Shown one piece after another: positions 9,322 to 17,739 of a stretch of DNA of 64,000 nt. Each line of letters begins with the position of its first letter. Position 1 is the first letter of the stretch. The position numbers were made by a program, and so were the translations under genes. This DNA is from Prado023 sp963788325 (GTDB lineage: Bacteria; Actinomycetota; Actinomycetes; S36-B12; CAIYMF01). The DNA lies in contig CAWBGJ010000009.1 of NCBI GenBank assembly GCA_963788325.1, positions 186,001 through 250,000 on the forward strand, written 5' to 3'. The notes beneath the pieces were generated by a model, which was not told where the DNA came from, did not search any database, and saw only the letters and a program-made list of their open reading frames with translations.

Positions 9322-9373
9322 ACCGGGGCGCTCGGGGACCCCATCAACCCGGCCCGGGCAGACCCCAGCCCGG

Positions 9374-9893
9374 TCAGCTGCTGTACTCCTCGCGCAAGCG
9401 CTGGCCCTTGGACTGGGCTGCCACGCGCAGGCCGGCCCGGTAGGCGTCCATGTCCGGCCACAGCCGCTGATCGGCAAGGCCCAGGATCCGCGCGGCGAGC
9501 AGCCCCGCGTTGCGCGCCTGACCGATGCCCACGCACGCGACGGGCACGCCCGCGGGCATCTGCACGATCGACAGCAACGAATCCATCCCGTCCAACGTGC
9601 GCAGCGGCACCGGAACACCGATGACCGGCAGCGAGGTCACCGAGGCGAGCATCCCCGGCAGGTGCGCCGCGCCACCCGCGCCAGCGATGATCACCTTGAG
9701 CCCGCGCTGCGCAGCGCCGCGCCCGTACTCGAGCATGTCCTCGGGCATCCGGTGGGCCGAGACCACGTCCACCTCGTGCGGGATGCCGAAGTCGGCGCAG
9801 GGCCTGGGCCGCATCGGCCATCACCACCCAGTCGGAGTCCGATCCCATCACCACGCCGACCAGCGCCGGGGACCCGGTCTGCACCTCACTCAT
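9374..9893 (-). CDS. purE: N5-carboxyaminoimidazole ribonucleotide mutase PurE (frameshifted)
   Basis: PurE moves the carboxyl group of N5-CAIR to C4 in de novo purine synthesis. The N-terminus VGVVMGSDSDW holds the GSDSD phosphate loop; VVSAHRMPEDMLEY and IAGAGGAAHLPGM are the family active-site segments. The frame breaks near 9797: one extra base in the text for ALADFGIPHE forces a switch to the next frame. The intact enzyme would be about 172 residues, the usual length. Its ATG overlaps the end of purK by 8 nt, so the two are translationally coupled. The break is probably a sequencing insertion because the rest is well conserved. Confidence 0.88.
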
Positions 9894-11077
9894 CGATGAC
9901 TCCGCTCAGGTAGTCGGCGGCATGGTGCGCCCTGGCAAGCAGGTCGTCCAGGTCATCGCCGTACACGGTCACATGCCCTATCTTGCGGCCCGGCCGCACG
10001 TCCTTGCCGTACATGTGCACCCGCAGTCCCGGGTCCCGGGCCATGACGTGGCGGTAGGCGGTGTACATGTCGGGATGGTCCCCACCGAGCACGTTGACCA
10101 TCACCGTGTAGGACGCGCGCGCGCTCGGGGCGCCCAGCGGGAGGTCCAGGACCGCCCGCAGGTGGTTCTCGAACTGGCTGGTGAGCGCCCCGTCGATGCT
10201 CCAGTGCCCACTGTTGTGCGGGCGCATCGCCAGCTCGTTGACCAGCACGCCCTCGGGGGTGTCGAACATCTCGACGGCCAGCATCCCGACCACGTCGAGC
10301 GCCTCGGCGATCCGCAGGGCCACCGCCTGGGCTGCCATCGCGTGCTCATCGGAGAGCTCGGGGCACGGCGCGACGACCTCGGTGCAGATGCCATCGGTCT
10401 GCACCGTGCGCGACCACCGGGTAGACAGCCACCTGGCCCGACGGGGATCGGGCGATCTGGTGCTGCGAGCTCGCGGGTGAACGCGACGTACTGCTCGACC
10501 AGCCACTGGACGCCGGGTGCCAACGGACTCCCCGCGAGTACGTCGGCCGCCTCCGCCGGGTCGTTGAGCACCCATACGCCCCGGCCGTCATACCCACCCG
10601 GGACACCTTGAGGACCACTGGCCAGCTGTGCGCAGCGGCGAAGCTGGTCACGTCCCCCAGGTCCTGGACCACCGCCCAGGCCGGGCACGGCGCCCCGGCG
10701 GCGCTGATCGCCGCTCTCATGTGCACCTTGTCCTGGGCGTGGGCCAGGGCGCCCGGACCGGGGCGCACGACGACCCCGGATTCGACCAGGCCGGCCAGGA
10801 TCTCCTGCGGCACGTGCTCGTGGTCGAACGTGACCACATCACACCCCTGGGCGAAGGCCGCCACTGCCACCGGGTCGTCATGGGCACCCCAGCGCAGGTC
10901 CCCGCCCCCCCGAGCGGCTGACTCACCAGGACCCGCGGCCAGCACGCGCAGCCCCACCCCCAGGGCCAGGGCGGCCTCCTGGGTCATCCGCGCCAACTGA
11001 CCGCCACCGATCATCCCGACCACGGGGAAGCCGTGGGCGGGGCCCTGCCCGCGGGCCGGTTCGCCACTGTCTGTCAC
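9886..11077 (-). CDS. purK: N5-carboxyaminoimidazole ribonucleotide synthase PurK (three frameshifts)
   Basis: PurK is the ATP-grasp enzyme that carboxylates AIR with bicarbonate, upstream of PurE. The N-terminus VVGMIGGGQLARM, the FDHEHVP motif, the ATP-grasp GGYDGRGVWVL segment, TDGICTEVVAPCP and NELAMRPHNSGHW are all present, but in three frames. One base is missing near 10598 (in GGGG before TATGAC), one is extra near 10463 and one extra near 10411. Restored length is about 396 residues, normal for the family. The GTG at 11077 is chosen because TAGTCT lies 7 nt upstream; upstream codons lack any start signal. Three breaks in one gene next to an otherwise normal purE argue for sequence error, though a real purK null cannot be excluded. 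Confidence 0.85.
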
Positions 11078-11084
11078 GCACGCA

Positions 11085-11090
11085 AGACTA
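11085..11090 (-). promoter_or_regulatory. Leaderless -10 box (TAGTCT) for purK-purE
   Basis: TAGTCT on the minus strand ends 7 nt before the GTG at 11077. A -10-like TATCGT for the divergent exporter operon lies at 11109-11114, making this a compact divergent promoter region. Confidence 0.55.
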
Positions 11091-11149
11091 TCGCCGGCCA
11101 CCGGGCACTATCGTGTGCCAGTGGCCGGCCCGGGCGAGGAGGTGCACCG

Positions 11150-12043
11150 ATGTCCGTAGTTGAGCCGGAGCCCGCTCCGGCCCCCGACGGCCAGGACCTG
11201 CGTGCCCTGGCCGCGCAGTACGGGTTGACCTCGAGCTCCAAGCGCCAGCCGATCGGCAGCTACCTGGCCGAGCTCGCCTCCCGGCGCGACTTCATCGTCG
11301 CGATGGGCACGGGTCGCAAGAGCGCCCAGTACCGCGACACCTCCCTGGGCCGGCTCTGGCAGGTGATCGGCCCGATCCTCAACGCGATCGTCTACTACTT
11401 CATCTTCGGCGTGCTCCTGCAGACCAGCAAGGGCGTCGAGAACTTCCCGGCCTTCCTGATCATCGGGGTGTTCACCTTCACCTACACCCAACGCGTGGTG
11501 ACCGGCGCCACCAAGTCGATCGCCAACAACCGCGCGATGATCCGTGCGATCCACTTCCCGCGCGCGGTGATGCCGCTGTCGGTGATCGTCCAGGAGTTCC
11601 AGCAGCAGATCGTGTCCCTGGGCGTTCTGGGCGTGATCGTGCTGCTCACCGGTGAACCGCTGTCCTGGACCTGGCTGGGGGTGCTGCCCATCCTGGTGCT
11701 CCAGAGCCTGTTCAACACCGGCCTGTGCCTGCTCGTGGCCCGGTGGACCGCCGCGAGTCGTGACGTCGCCCAGCTCGTGCCGTTCGTGATGCACACCTGG
11801 CGCTACCTGTCCGGGGTGATGTTCAGCATCCCGGTGTTCGCCGCGGACCTCGCCCCCTGGGTCATGGACCTGCTCTACCTGAACCCGATGACCGGATACC
11901 TCGAGCTCATGCGCGGCTGCATGCTCAGCGACTACCCCGTGCCCGCCTGGTTGTGGCCCCTGGGCGCGGCCTGGGCACTGCTGACCCTGGTGGTGGGCTT
12001 CGTGGTGTTCTGGCGAGCTGAGGAGTCCTACTCCCGTGGCTGA
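11150..12043 (+). CDS. ABC-2 type polysaccharide/teichoic acid export permease (Wzm/TagG-like)
   Basis: The 297-residue permease has the layout of polysaccharide or teichoic acid exporters. A soluble N-terminal part with an amphipathic helix (RRDFIVAMGTGRKSAQYRD) precedes about six membrane helices (for example IGPILNAIVYYFIFGVLL, VIVQEFQQQIVSLGVLGVI and the last pair near 245-290). The ATG at 11150 follows GAGGAGGTG 5 nt upstream. Its end overlaps the ATPase gene by 8 nt, so the half-transporters are co-translated. It would move an undecaprenyl-linked polymer across the membrane. The CDP-glycerol transferase at 3-4 kb makes a glycerol-phosphate polymer a likely cargo; this link is inference. 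Confidence 0.85.
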   Translation: MSVVEPEPAPAPDGQDLRALAAQYGLTSSSKRQPIGSYLAELASRRDFIVAMGTGRKSAQYRDTSLGRLWQVIGPILNAIVYYFIFGVLLQTSKGVENFPAFLIIGVFTFTYTQRVVTGATKSIANNRAMIRAIHFPRAVMPLSVIVQEFQQQIVSLGVLGVIVLLTGEPLSWTWLGVLPILVLQSLFNTGLCLLVARWTAASRDVAQLVPFVMHTWRYLSGVMFSIPVFAADLAPWVMDLLYLNPMTGYLELMRGCMLSDYPVPAWLWPLGAAWALLTLVVGFVVFWRAEESYSRG

Positions 12044-13022
12044 GGTCGAGCTGGACCAGGCACGTCCGACGGTGATCTGTGACGACCTGCACGTCGTGTA
12101 CCGCGTCGTGGGCAGCTCCAGCAGCGGGTCACCGGGGCTGGCCCTGCGCCGCATGCTCAAGCGGCAGAGCACCAGCACGGTGTTCCGCAAGGTCCACGCG
12201 GTGCGCGGGGTCTCGTTCGTGGCACGCGAGGGCGATGCGATCGCGCTGATCGGGCGCAACGGCTCGGGCAAGTCCACCCTGCTGCGCGCGATCGCGGGCC
12301 TGTTGCCCGCCGAGGACGGGGCGGTGTACACCTCAGGTCGGCCCTCTCTGCTCGGGGTCAACGCCGCCCTCATGCGCGACCTGCCCGGGGAGGAGAACAT
12401 CCTGCTGGGCGCCATGGCCATGGGGATGACACGCGAGCAGGCCCTGGCCCGACGCGAATGGATCGTCGAGTTCGCCGACCTGGGGGACTTCATCAGCCTG
12501 CCGATGACGGCCTACTCCTCGGGGATGGCCGCCCGGTTGCGCTTCGCGATCGCCGCCTCGACGGGCCACGAGATCCTCATGATCGACGAGGCCCTGGCCA
12601 CCGGTGATGCGGAGTTCCGCCGCCGCAGCGAGCGGCGGATCATGGAGCTGCGCGCAGACGCCGGCACGGTGTTCCTGGTCTCGCACTCCCTGGGCGTGGT
12701 CCGGATGACGTGCAACCGCGCGATCTGGTTGGAGAAGGGCCGGGTCGTGATGGACGGCGAGGCCAACGAGGTCGTCGATGCCTACGAGGCCCTGTACGAC
12801 CCTGAGCAGGAGGCGCTCGAGCGCAAGCGTCACCGCGCCAGGAAGCGCAATGAACGGCGCGCGGCTGCGGCGGAGGCACAGAAGGTCGCTGAGGCGGCGC
12901 GACTGGCTCGGGTGGCGGCCGCCGCCGAGGCACAGGTGCCCGCTGATCCGCCCCCCGAGCCTGGGGCCCCGCCCCCCGAGCCGGGAGCCACGCAAGCCAC
13001 GCCGCCCACGGGGACCAGCTGA
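12036..13022 (+). CDS. ABC exporter ATP-binding protein (Wzt/TagH-like)
   Basis: This is the ATPase partner of the preceding permease. Walker A (GRNGSGKST) sits near residues 72-80, the degenerate signature YSSGMAARLRF replaces LSGGQ as usual in Wzt/TagH proteins, and Walker B is ILMIDEAL followed by VSHS. The 328-residue protein is longer than a bare ATPase. From about residue 255 it carries a Lys/Arg/Ala-rich helical tail and then a proline-rich end (PPPEPGAPPPEPGA). The tail does not look like a Wzt carbohydrate-binding domain. The start is GTG 12036, inside the permease end. The tail could tether the exporter to other cytoplasmic factors. Confidence 0.85.
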   Translation: MAEVELDQARPTVICDDLHVVYRVVGSSSSGSPGLALRRMLKRQSTSTVFRKVHAVRGVSFVAREGDAIALIGRNGSGKSTLLRAIAGLLPAEDGAVYTSGRPSLLGVNAALMRDLPGEENILLGAMAMGMTREQALARREWIVEFADLGDFISLPMTAYSSGMAARLRFAIAASTGHEILMIDEALATGDAEFRRRSERRIMELRADAGTVFLVSHSLGVVRMTCNRAIWLEKGRVVMDGEANEVVDAYEALYDPEQEALERKRHRARKRNERRAAAAEAQKVAEAARLARVAAAAEAQVPADPPPEPGAPPPEPGATQATPPTGTS

Positions 13023-13024
13023 CG

Positions 13025-13843
13025 GTGCTGGTCACCCGGATCGCACCCACACCCAGTGGCTACCTGCACCTGGGCAACGCCGTGAACATGCTCCTGACCT
13101 CGTGGCTGGCACGCGCCGGCGCCGGTCGGCTGCTGCTGCGCATCGACGACTTCGACGTGGCTCGGGTCCGCCTGCCCTACCTGGCCGACATCTTCGCCAC
13201 GTTGGACTGGCTGGGCATCGCCATCGACGAGGGCCCGTCGGGGCCGGCCGAGTTCCTGGCGCAGTGGTCGATGGCCACCCGCCTCGATCAGTTCCGGACC
13301 GCCCGCGACGCGCTGATCGCCGAGCACGCCGACGCGGTGTTCGCCTGCCGGTGCTCGCGGCGCAACCTCGATGCCCAGGGTCGGTGCCAGCTCGACTGCG
13401 CTGCAGCGACGCACCGACTCGCGCCCGGGAGCTCTGCGCTGCGGCTGCGGGTGCCCAGTCCGGCCCCGACTGTCGCCCTCGGTGCCGATCGGAAGCAGGT
13501 TCCGGTCGGGGACCACGTCCTGTGGCGCCGCGATGACCTGCCGGCCTACCAGCTCGGCTCGGTCGTGGCCGACGAGTCGCTGGGGGTCACCGCCCTCGTG
13601 CGCGGCGCCGACCTGCGGGACTCCTCTGCGCTGCAGGTCCACCTGGCCGGGCTGCTACCGGCCCCGGGTTTCGCGGGAGCGGACCTGCGCCACCACGACC
13701 TGCTACGGGACCCGCAGGGGCGCAAGCTCAGCAAGAGCGCAGGTGCGGGCGCCCACCCACTCGAGCACACCGACGGGCTTCGCGAGCAGGTCCACGCAAC
13801 GGCAGCGGAGCTCGGCGCGAGGATCGGGATTCCCCGGCCCTGA
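13025..13843 (+). CDS. Glutamyl-Q tRNA(Asp) synthetase-like protein
   Basis: The 272-residue protein is a class I aminoacyl-tRNA synthetase core lacking an anticodon-binding domain, as in GluQRS (YadB), which adds glutamate to queuosine in tRNA-Asp. It has the HIGH-type motif APTPSGYLHLGN at its N-terminus, a Cys cluster CRCSRRNLDAQGRCQLDC like the GluQRS zinc site, and a KMSKS-type KLSKSAGA. It starts with GTG 2 nt after the ABC ATPase stop, so it appears to be the third gene of the exporter operon. No queuosine synthesis gene is seen here, and many actinomycetes lack the pathway, so another glutamyl-transfer role is possible. It is not a full GltX (those are about 470 residues). Confidence 0.75.
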   Translation: MLVTRIAPTPSGYLHLGNAVNMLLTSWLARAGAGRLLLRIDDFDVARVRLPYLADIFATLDWLGIAIDEGPSGPAEFLAQWSMATRLDQFRTARDALIAEHADAVFACRCSRRNLDAQGRCQLDCAAATHRLAPGSSALRLRVPSPAPTVALGADRKQVPVGDHVLWRRDDLPAYQLGSVVADESLGVTALVRGADLRDSSALQVHLAGLLPAPGFAGADLRHHDLLRDPQGRKLSKSAGAGAHPLEHTDGLREQVHATAAELGARIGIPRP

Positions 13844-13856
13844 GCCAGCCCTCGGG

Positions 13857-14828
13857 TCAGCTGGTGCGATCCACCGAGATGGTGAACGCCGCACGGAAGG
13901 TGCCCCCGCGGGGCACGACCTCCATCAGGTCCTGGCCCGAGAACGGGTCACTGGCCGCGGTCATCGGCTCGATGCAGATGTGGTCGCGGTGCGGCGGGCC
14001 GTACAGGATGGCCCAGTCGTAGCCGAGGTCGAAGCGGATCGACATCCGCCGGCCATTGCCCCGGATGTAGGCGGTGGTGCCGTTCTTGACGTCGGCGAAC
14101 AGGTCGTCCAGCGGCTGGTCGCCCAGGGTCCCGATGATCGGTTCGACCGCCTCGCGGGTGCCCAGGGGCAACTTGGTCGAATCCAGCGGGCAGCGGCTGG
14201 TGAAGGGGATGTAGACGTCCCAATCCGCGCGGGGCGCCCCCGGAATCGACAAGTAGGGATGCCAGCCGAAGGCGATGGGCACCTCGTCCTGGCCGGTGGC
14301 ATGGATCTCGGTGGAGAAGGTCAACGACGTGTCGCGCAGGGTCATCTTGAGGTCGATCCTGTGCTCGAACGGGAACGCCGGGAAGTCGGTGCGCTTCTGG
14401 TCGAAGTCCAGGTGCGCGGTCAGCCATGCTTCGAGGCCGGTGGTCGCCACCTCGTCGACGACCCAGTCCTCACTGCCCCGCAGCAGGCCATGAATGGGCT
14501 GGCCATAGGGGTCCAGGCGCAGGTGCGGGATCTCCGGACTCACGTCGATGCGGCGCACGCCACCGCCCTCATGGACCACCGCGTAGGCCATCTTGCCCAA
14601 CCGGTTGGCCCACGGGGCGAGGATCGGCACACCGAACGTGCGACCGCTCTCGAGGTAGCCGGCCAGGCCGTAGCGCTGGCCGAGCATCTCCTCGCCGTCA
14701 TGGGTCATCGAGTTGCAGACCATGCCGGCCTTCGGCACGAACGAGGCCGTGACGTTGGCCGGGGAGGTCAGGGTGATGACCTCGAGGTCCGGGAACTCCT
14801 CGTGCGGGGCGCGCGTGATCTCGTACAC
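13857..14828 (-). CDS. Aldose 1-epimerase family protein
   Basis: The 323-residue protein has the galactose mutarotase-like beta-sandwich. The pattern FGVPILAPWANRLGK, the catalytic-type His in YGQPIHGLLRG, the FGWHPYLSIPG motif and the C-terminal CIEPMTAASDPF (with the likely catalytic Glu) are family marks. It interconverts alpha and beta anomers of free or phosphorylated hexoses. The GTG at 14828 is chosen because TAGGCT lies 7 nt upstream; the frame runs seven codons further. It is convergent with the GluQRS-like gene, 13 nt between stops. The substrate sugar cannot be read from sequence. Confidence 0.82.
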   Translation of the reverse strand: MYEITRAPHEEFPDLEVITLTSPANVTASFVPKAGMVCNSMTHDGEEMLGQRYGLAGYLESGRTFGVPILAPWANRLGKMAYAVVHEGGGVRRIDVSPEIPHLRLDPYGQPIHGLLRGSEDWVVDEVATTGLEAWLTAHLDFDQKRTDFPAFPFEHRIDLKMTLRDTSLTFSTEIHATGQDEVPIAFGWHPYLSIPGAPRADWDVYIPFTSRCPLDSTKLPLGTREAVEPIIGTLGDQPLDDLFADVKNGTTAYIRGNGRRMSIRFDLGYDWAILYGPPHRDHICIEPMTAASDPFSGQDLMEVVPRGGTFRAAFTISVDRTS

Positions 14829-14835
14829 GGCGCCG

Positions 14836-14841
14836 AGCCTA
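14836..14841 (-). promoter_or_regulatory. Leaderless -10 box (TAGGCT) for the aldose epimerase
   Basis: TAGGCT on the minus strand ends 7 nt before the GTG at 14828, with no ribosome site. Confidence 0.55.
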
Positions 14842-14894
14842 GTGCCCACTGGCCGGCGAACCGGTGCCGGCGCGGACCGCGGCCTGCCGGGCCC

Positions 14895-16052
14895 TCACTG
14901 CACCGCCATGCCCAGGTCCCGGGCGATCAGCATCCGCTGGACCTCCGAGGTCCCCTCGCCGATCTCGAGGATCTTGGCGTCCCGGTAGAACCGGCCCACG
15001 GCCGAGTCGAGCAAGAAGCCGAACCCGCCATGCACCTGGGTGGCCGCGCGGGCGTTGTCCATGGCCGCCTCCGAGGAGTACAGCTTGGCGATGCTGGCCT
15101 CGCGTGCGAACGGCTGGCCCGCGCTCATCAGGCCGGCAGCCTGTCGCCAGGCCAACCGAGACAGGTGCGCGCGCATCTCCATGTCGGCGACCATGAACTG
15201 GATCGCCTGCCGGGTGCCGATCGCGGCGCCGAACGACTCCCGGGTGGCCGCGTAGGCAAGCGACTCGTCCACGCATCCCTGGGCCAGGCCGGTGGCCAGT
15301 GCGGCGATCGCCACCCGGCCCTCAGCCAGGATCGACAGGAACTGCCCATAGCCGCGCCCGCGCTGCCCCACCAGGTTCGCCAGCGGGACGCGCACGTCGG
15401 TGAAGCTCAGCTCGTGGGTGTCCGAGGCGTCCCAGCCGACCTTTGCGTACTTGGGCGCGACCTCGAAGCCGGGGGTGCCCGCGGGCACGATGATCGCCGA
15501 GATCTCCGGGCGTCCATCGGGACGCGTGCCGGTCAGCGCCGTGACCGTCACCAGCCCGGTGATCTGCGTGCCGGAGTTGGTGATGAACGACTTGGACCCG
15601 TTGATGACCCAGGAGTCGCCGTCCACCACGGCGGTCGTGCGCACGCTGCCCGCATCCGATCCGCTGCCCGACTCAGTCAGGCCGAATGCGCCGAGCATCT
15701 CGCCACTGGCCAGCGCGGGTAGCCACGTGTCCTTCTGCTCCGGGGAGCCGAAGCGCAGGATGGGCATCGCCCCCAGCGAGACCCCGGCCTCGAGCGTGAT
15801 CGCGATCGACGAGTCGACCCGGGCCAGCTCCTCGATGGCCACACACAGGGCCACGTAGTCCCCGCCCATCCCGCCGTACTCCTCCGGGATCGGCAGGCCG
15901 AACAGGCCCATCTCGCCCATCCGCCGCACCAGCGGCAACGGGAACTCGCCCCGGCGGTAGTAGTCGCCGATGACGGGTGCCACCTCGTCGCGGGCGAAGC
16001 GGGCCACCACGACGCGCAGTTCCTCGTGATCGGGGGACAGTGCCAGGTCCAT
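14895..16052 (-). CDS. Acyl-CoA dehydrogenase
   Basis: This intact 385-residue member of the acyl-CoA dehydrogenase family is a flavoenzyme of fatty-acid or branched-chain amino-acid oxidation that feeds ETF. N-terminal helices begin LALSPDHEELR; the flavin loop is FGLTESGSGSDAGS, with FITNSG and the VGWDASDTHELSF segment; the C-terminus has VHGGFGFLLDSAVGR and IGEGTSEVQRMLIAR with the catalytic Glu. ATG 16052 follows AAGGAGG 7 nt upstream, one of the clear ribosome sites here. It is only distantly similar to the dehydrogenase at 6.7-7.9 kb, so they are separate paralogues, not a duplication. GtrA lies divergent, 125 nt away. Confidence 0.9.
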   Translation of the reverse strand: MDLALSPDHEELRVVVARFARDEVAPVIGDYYRRGEFPLPLVRRMGEMGLFGLPIPEEYGGMGGDYVALCVAIEELARVDSSIAITLEAGVSLGAMPILRFGSPEQKDTWLPALASGEMLGAFGLTESGSGSDAGSVRTTAVVDGDSWVINGSKSFITNSGTQITGLVTVTALTGTRPDGRPEISAIIVPAGTPGFEVAPKYAKVGWDASDTHELSFTDVRVPLANLVGQRGRGYGQFLSILAEGRVAIAALATGLAQGCVDESLAYAATRESFGAAIGTRQAIQFMVADMEMRAHLSRLAWRQAAGLMSAGQPFAREASIAKLYSSEAAMDNARAATQVHGGFGFLLDSAVGRFYRDAKILEIGEGTSEVQRMLIARDLGMAVQ

Positions 16053-16177
16053 CGGTGCCTCCTTGGGGAACGCCCCATCAGGCCTCGGGGCGATGGGCCC
16101 ACGGTATGGGATGACGGTGAGAGACTTCTCAGGCAGCCGGGGATTGGGAACCGGGTCGAGCGGGTAGTGCAGCACAC

Positions 16178-16696
16178 ATGGGTCAGACACAGGTGGTGGA
16201 GCCGGTCGTGGACGGGCACGGACAGGGTCGGGTGGCCGGTGCTACGCGTCGGCTCGGCGCCGAGATCGCCAAGTTCGGGACCGTGGGCGCCTTCGCCTTC
16301 GTCATCGACGTGGGCCTGTTCAATGTGCTGCGTGCCGGGGTTCTGGCCGACAGTCCGCTGACCGCCAAGACGATCAGCGTGCTGGTGGCGACCACGTTCG
16401 CCTTCCTGGCCAACCGGCACTGGACCTACCGGGACCGGGCCCGCACCGGCTACGGCCGCGAGACCGTCCTGTTCTTCGCCACGAACGGCGCCGCGCTGCT
16501 GATCTCCTGGGCCTGCCTGGCCACGACGCACTACCTGCTGGGCCTGGACAGCCAGTTGGCCGACAACATCAGCGGCAACGTGGTGGCTGTCGGTCTGGGC
16601 ACGCTGTTCCGGTTCTGGGTCTACCGCACCTGGGTCTTCCCCGAGAGCGACGAGCAGGAGCAGCTGACCCCGGTCGCTGATCCCACCGCTGGCTGA
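16178..16696 (+). CDS. GtrA family membrane protein
   Basis: The 172-residue protein has a soluble N-terminal tail and four predicted membrane helices (about 35-55, 65-85, 100-122 and 132-150), the GtrA plan. Conserved family features are KFGTVGAFAFVIDVGLFNVL in the first helix and FLANRHWTYRDR after the second. GtrA proteins are thought to flip polyprenyl-phosphate sugars or anchor glycosyltransferases during surface polysaccharide decoration. In actinomycetes a gtrA gene often lies near purK/purE, as here. The ATG at 16178 is the first in frame. Polar residues end the protein (ESDEQEQLTPVAD). Confidence 0.82.
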   Translation: MGQTQVVEPVVDGHGQGRVAGATRRLGAEIAKFGTVGAFAFVIDVGLFNVLRAGVLADSPLTAKTISVLVATTFAFLANRHWTYRDRARTGYGRETVLFFATNGAALLISWACLATTHYLLGLDSQLADNISGNVVAVGLGTLFRFWVYRTWVFPESDEQEQLTPVADPTAG

Positions 16697-16730
16697 GCCA
16701 GCCTGACACCGACCGGGATCCGCGGTCCGA

Positions 16731-17738
16731 TCAGCCGGTCCCGCCGCTGATCGGTCGCACGCGCGGGGCCACGCTGATGGCGCGCACGAGCCCGAGCCCG
16801 CGCAGCGGCCGTGGCCGCAGGTGGCGCAGGATGTAGGGCTCCCGGTCGGCCAGGGCCTCCTCCGTGGCCGGATCGATCAGGGTCCCGCCGGGGCGGGCGA
16901 TCGCGGTCAGTCGGCTGGCCAGGTTCACCGTCCCGCCGTAGAAGTCCCCCATCCGCGAGATCAGCCGACCGGAGGCCAGCCCGATCCGCAGGCTCAGCTC
17001 CCCCAGCCCCGGGGCAGCAAGGCCGTGCATCGCCACGGCGATCGCCAGCGCATCGTCGGCATGGGGAGCCACGAACATCACCTCGTCGCCCAACGTCTTG
17101 ACCAGCCGCCCGCGATGGGTGGCCACCAGGTCGGCCGCCCCGGTCTCGAACGCCTGGACCATCGCGGCCAGGTCGTCCTCGTCCAGGACGCGCGCCAACC
17201 GGGTGAACCCGGCGATGTCGGCGAAGCCGACGGTGGCCGTGGCCGGCTCGGCCAAGCCCTCGGGGTCCGCGGCCACGAACGCCAGCCCACGGTCCAGGAC
17301 CGCGGCCAGGTGCCGTCGCCACGCATGCACCAGCAGCGACTCCAGACCGGGCAGGATGTCGGCCAAGCCCTCGGCGACATCGTCGAGGTCGATGGGCGGG
17401 GGCGCCTCGGCGAGCAGCCGGGAGATCGTGTGGACCTGCCAGTCGGCCAGCCGGGACCCGGTCTGGCCCAGGCTGCGGACCACCTCCATGGTGGTCGCCT
17501 CGTCCAGGATGCCCTCGTCGACCCAGCTGACCAGCAGGCGCAGGGATGCCACGTCCCGCTGCGTGAACGCCGTGGCCTCACCCACGCCGGCGAAGCCCAT
17601 GGCCCGCCAATAGGGGCGGGCCCGCTCGACCGGGATCCCGGCTGCCTGGGCAGCCTCCTCACTGGTGAACAGGACCGGACCCCCGAGCACGATCTCGGAG
17701 ATCAGGTCCAGCTCGGTGCGGGCCACTGGCTCGCTCAC
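16731..17738 (-). CDS. Class III adenylate/guanylate cyclase with N-terminal regulatory domain
   Basis: The 335-residue protein carries a C-terminal class III cyclase domain: metal-binding Asp in VGFADIAGFT, GDEVMF and the GLASGRLISRMGDFYGG and VNLASRLT segments. The first 150 residues are helical and begin with an FTSEEAAQAAGIP stretch resembling a MerR-like or actinobacterial cyclase regulatory domain, as in Rv2212-type enzymes. No membrane segment is seen, so it is a soluble cyclase making cAMP (or cGMP). It starts with GTG 17738, 1 nt beyond the birA stop, so birA and the cyclase form an operon. What the N-terminal domain senses is unknown. Confidence 0.85.
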   Translation of the reverse strand: MSEPVARTELDLISEIVLGGPVLFTSEEAAQAAGIPVERARPYWRAMGFAGVGEATAFTQRDVASLRLLVSWVDEGILDEATTMEVVRSLGQTGSRLADWQVHTISRLLAEAPPPIDLDDVAEGLADILPGLESLLVHAWRRHLAAVLDRGLAFVAADPEGLAEPATATVGFADIAGFTRLARVLDEDDLAAMVQAFETGAADLVATHRGRLVKTLGDEVMFVAPHADDALAIAVAMHGLAAPGLGELSLRIGLASGRLISRMGDFYGGTVNLASRLTAIARPGGTLIDPATEEALADREPYILRHLRPRPLRGLGLVRAISVAPRVRPISGGTG

Positions 17739-17739
17739 G

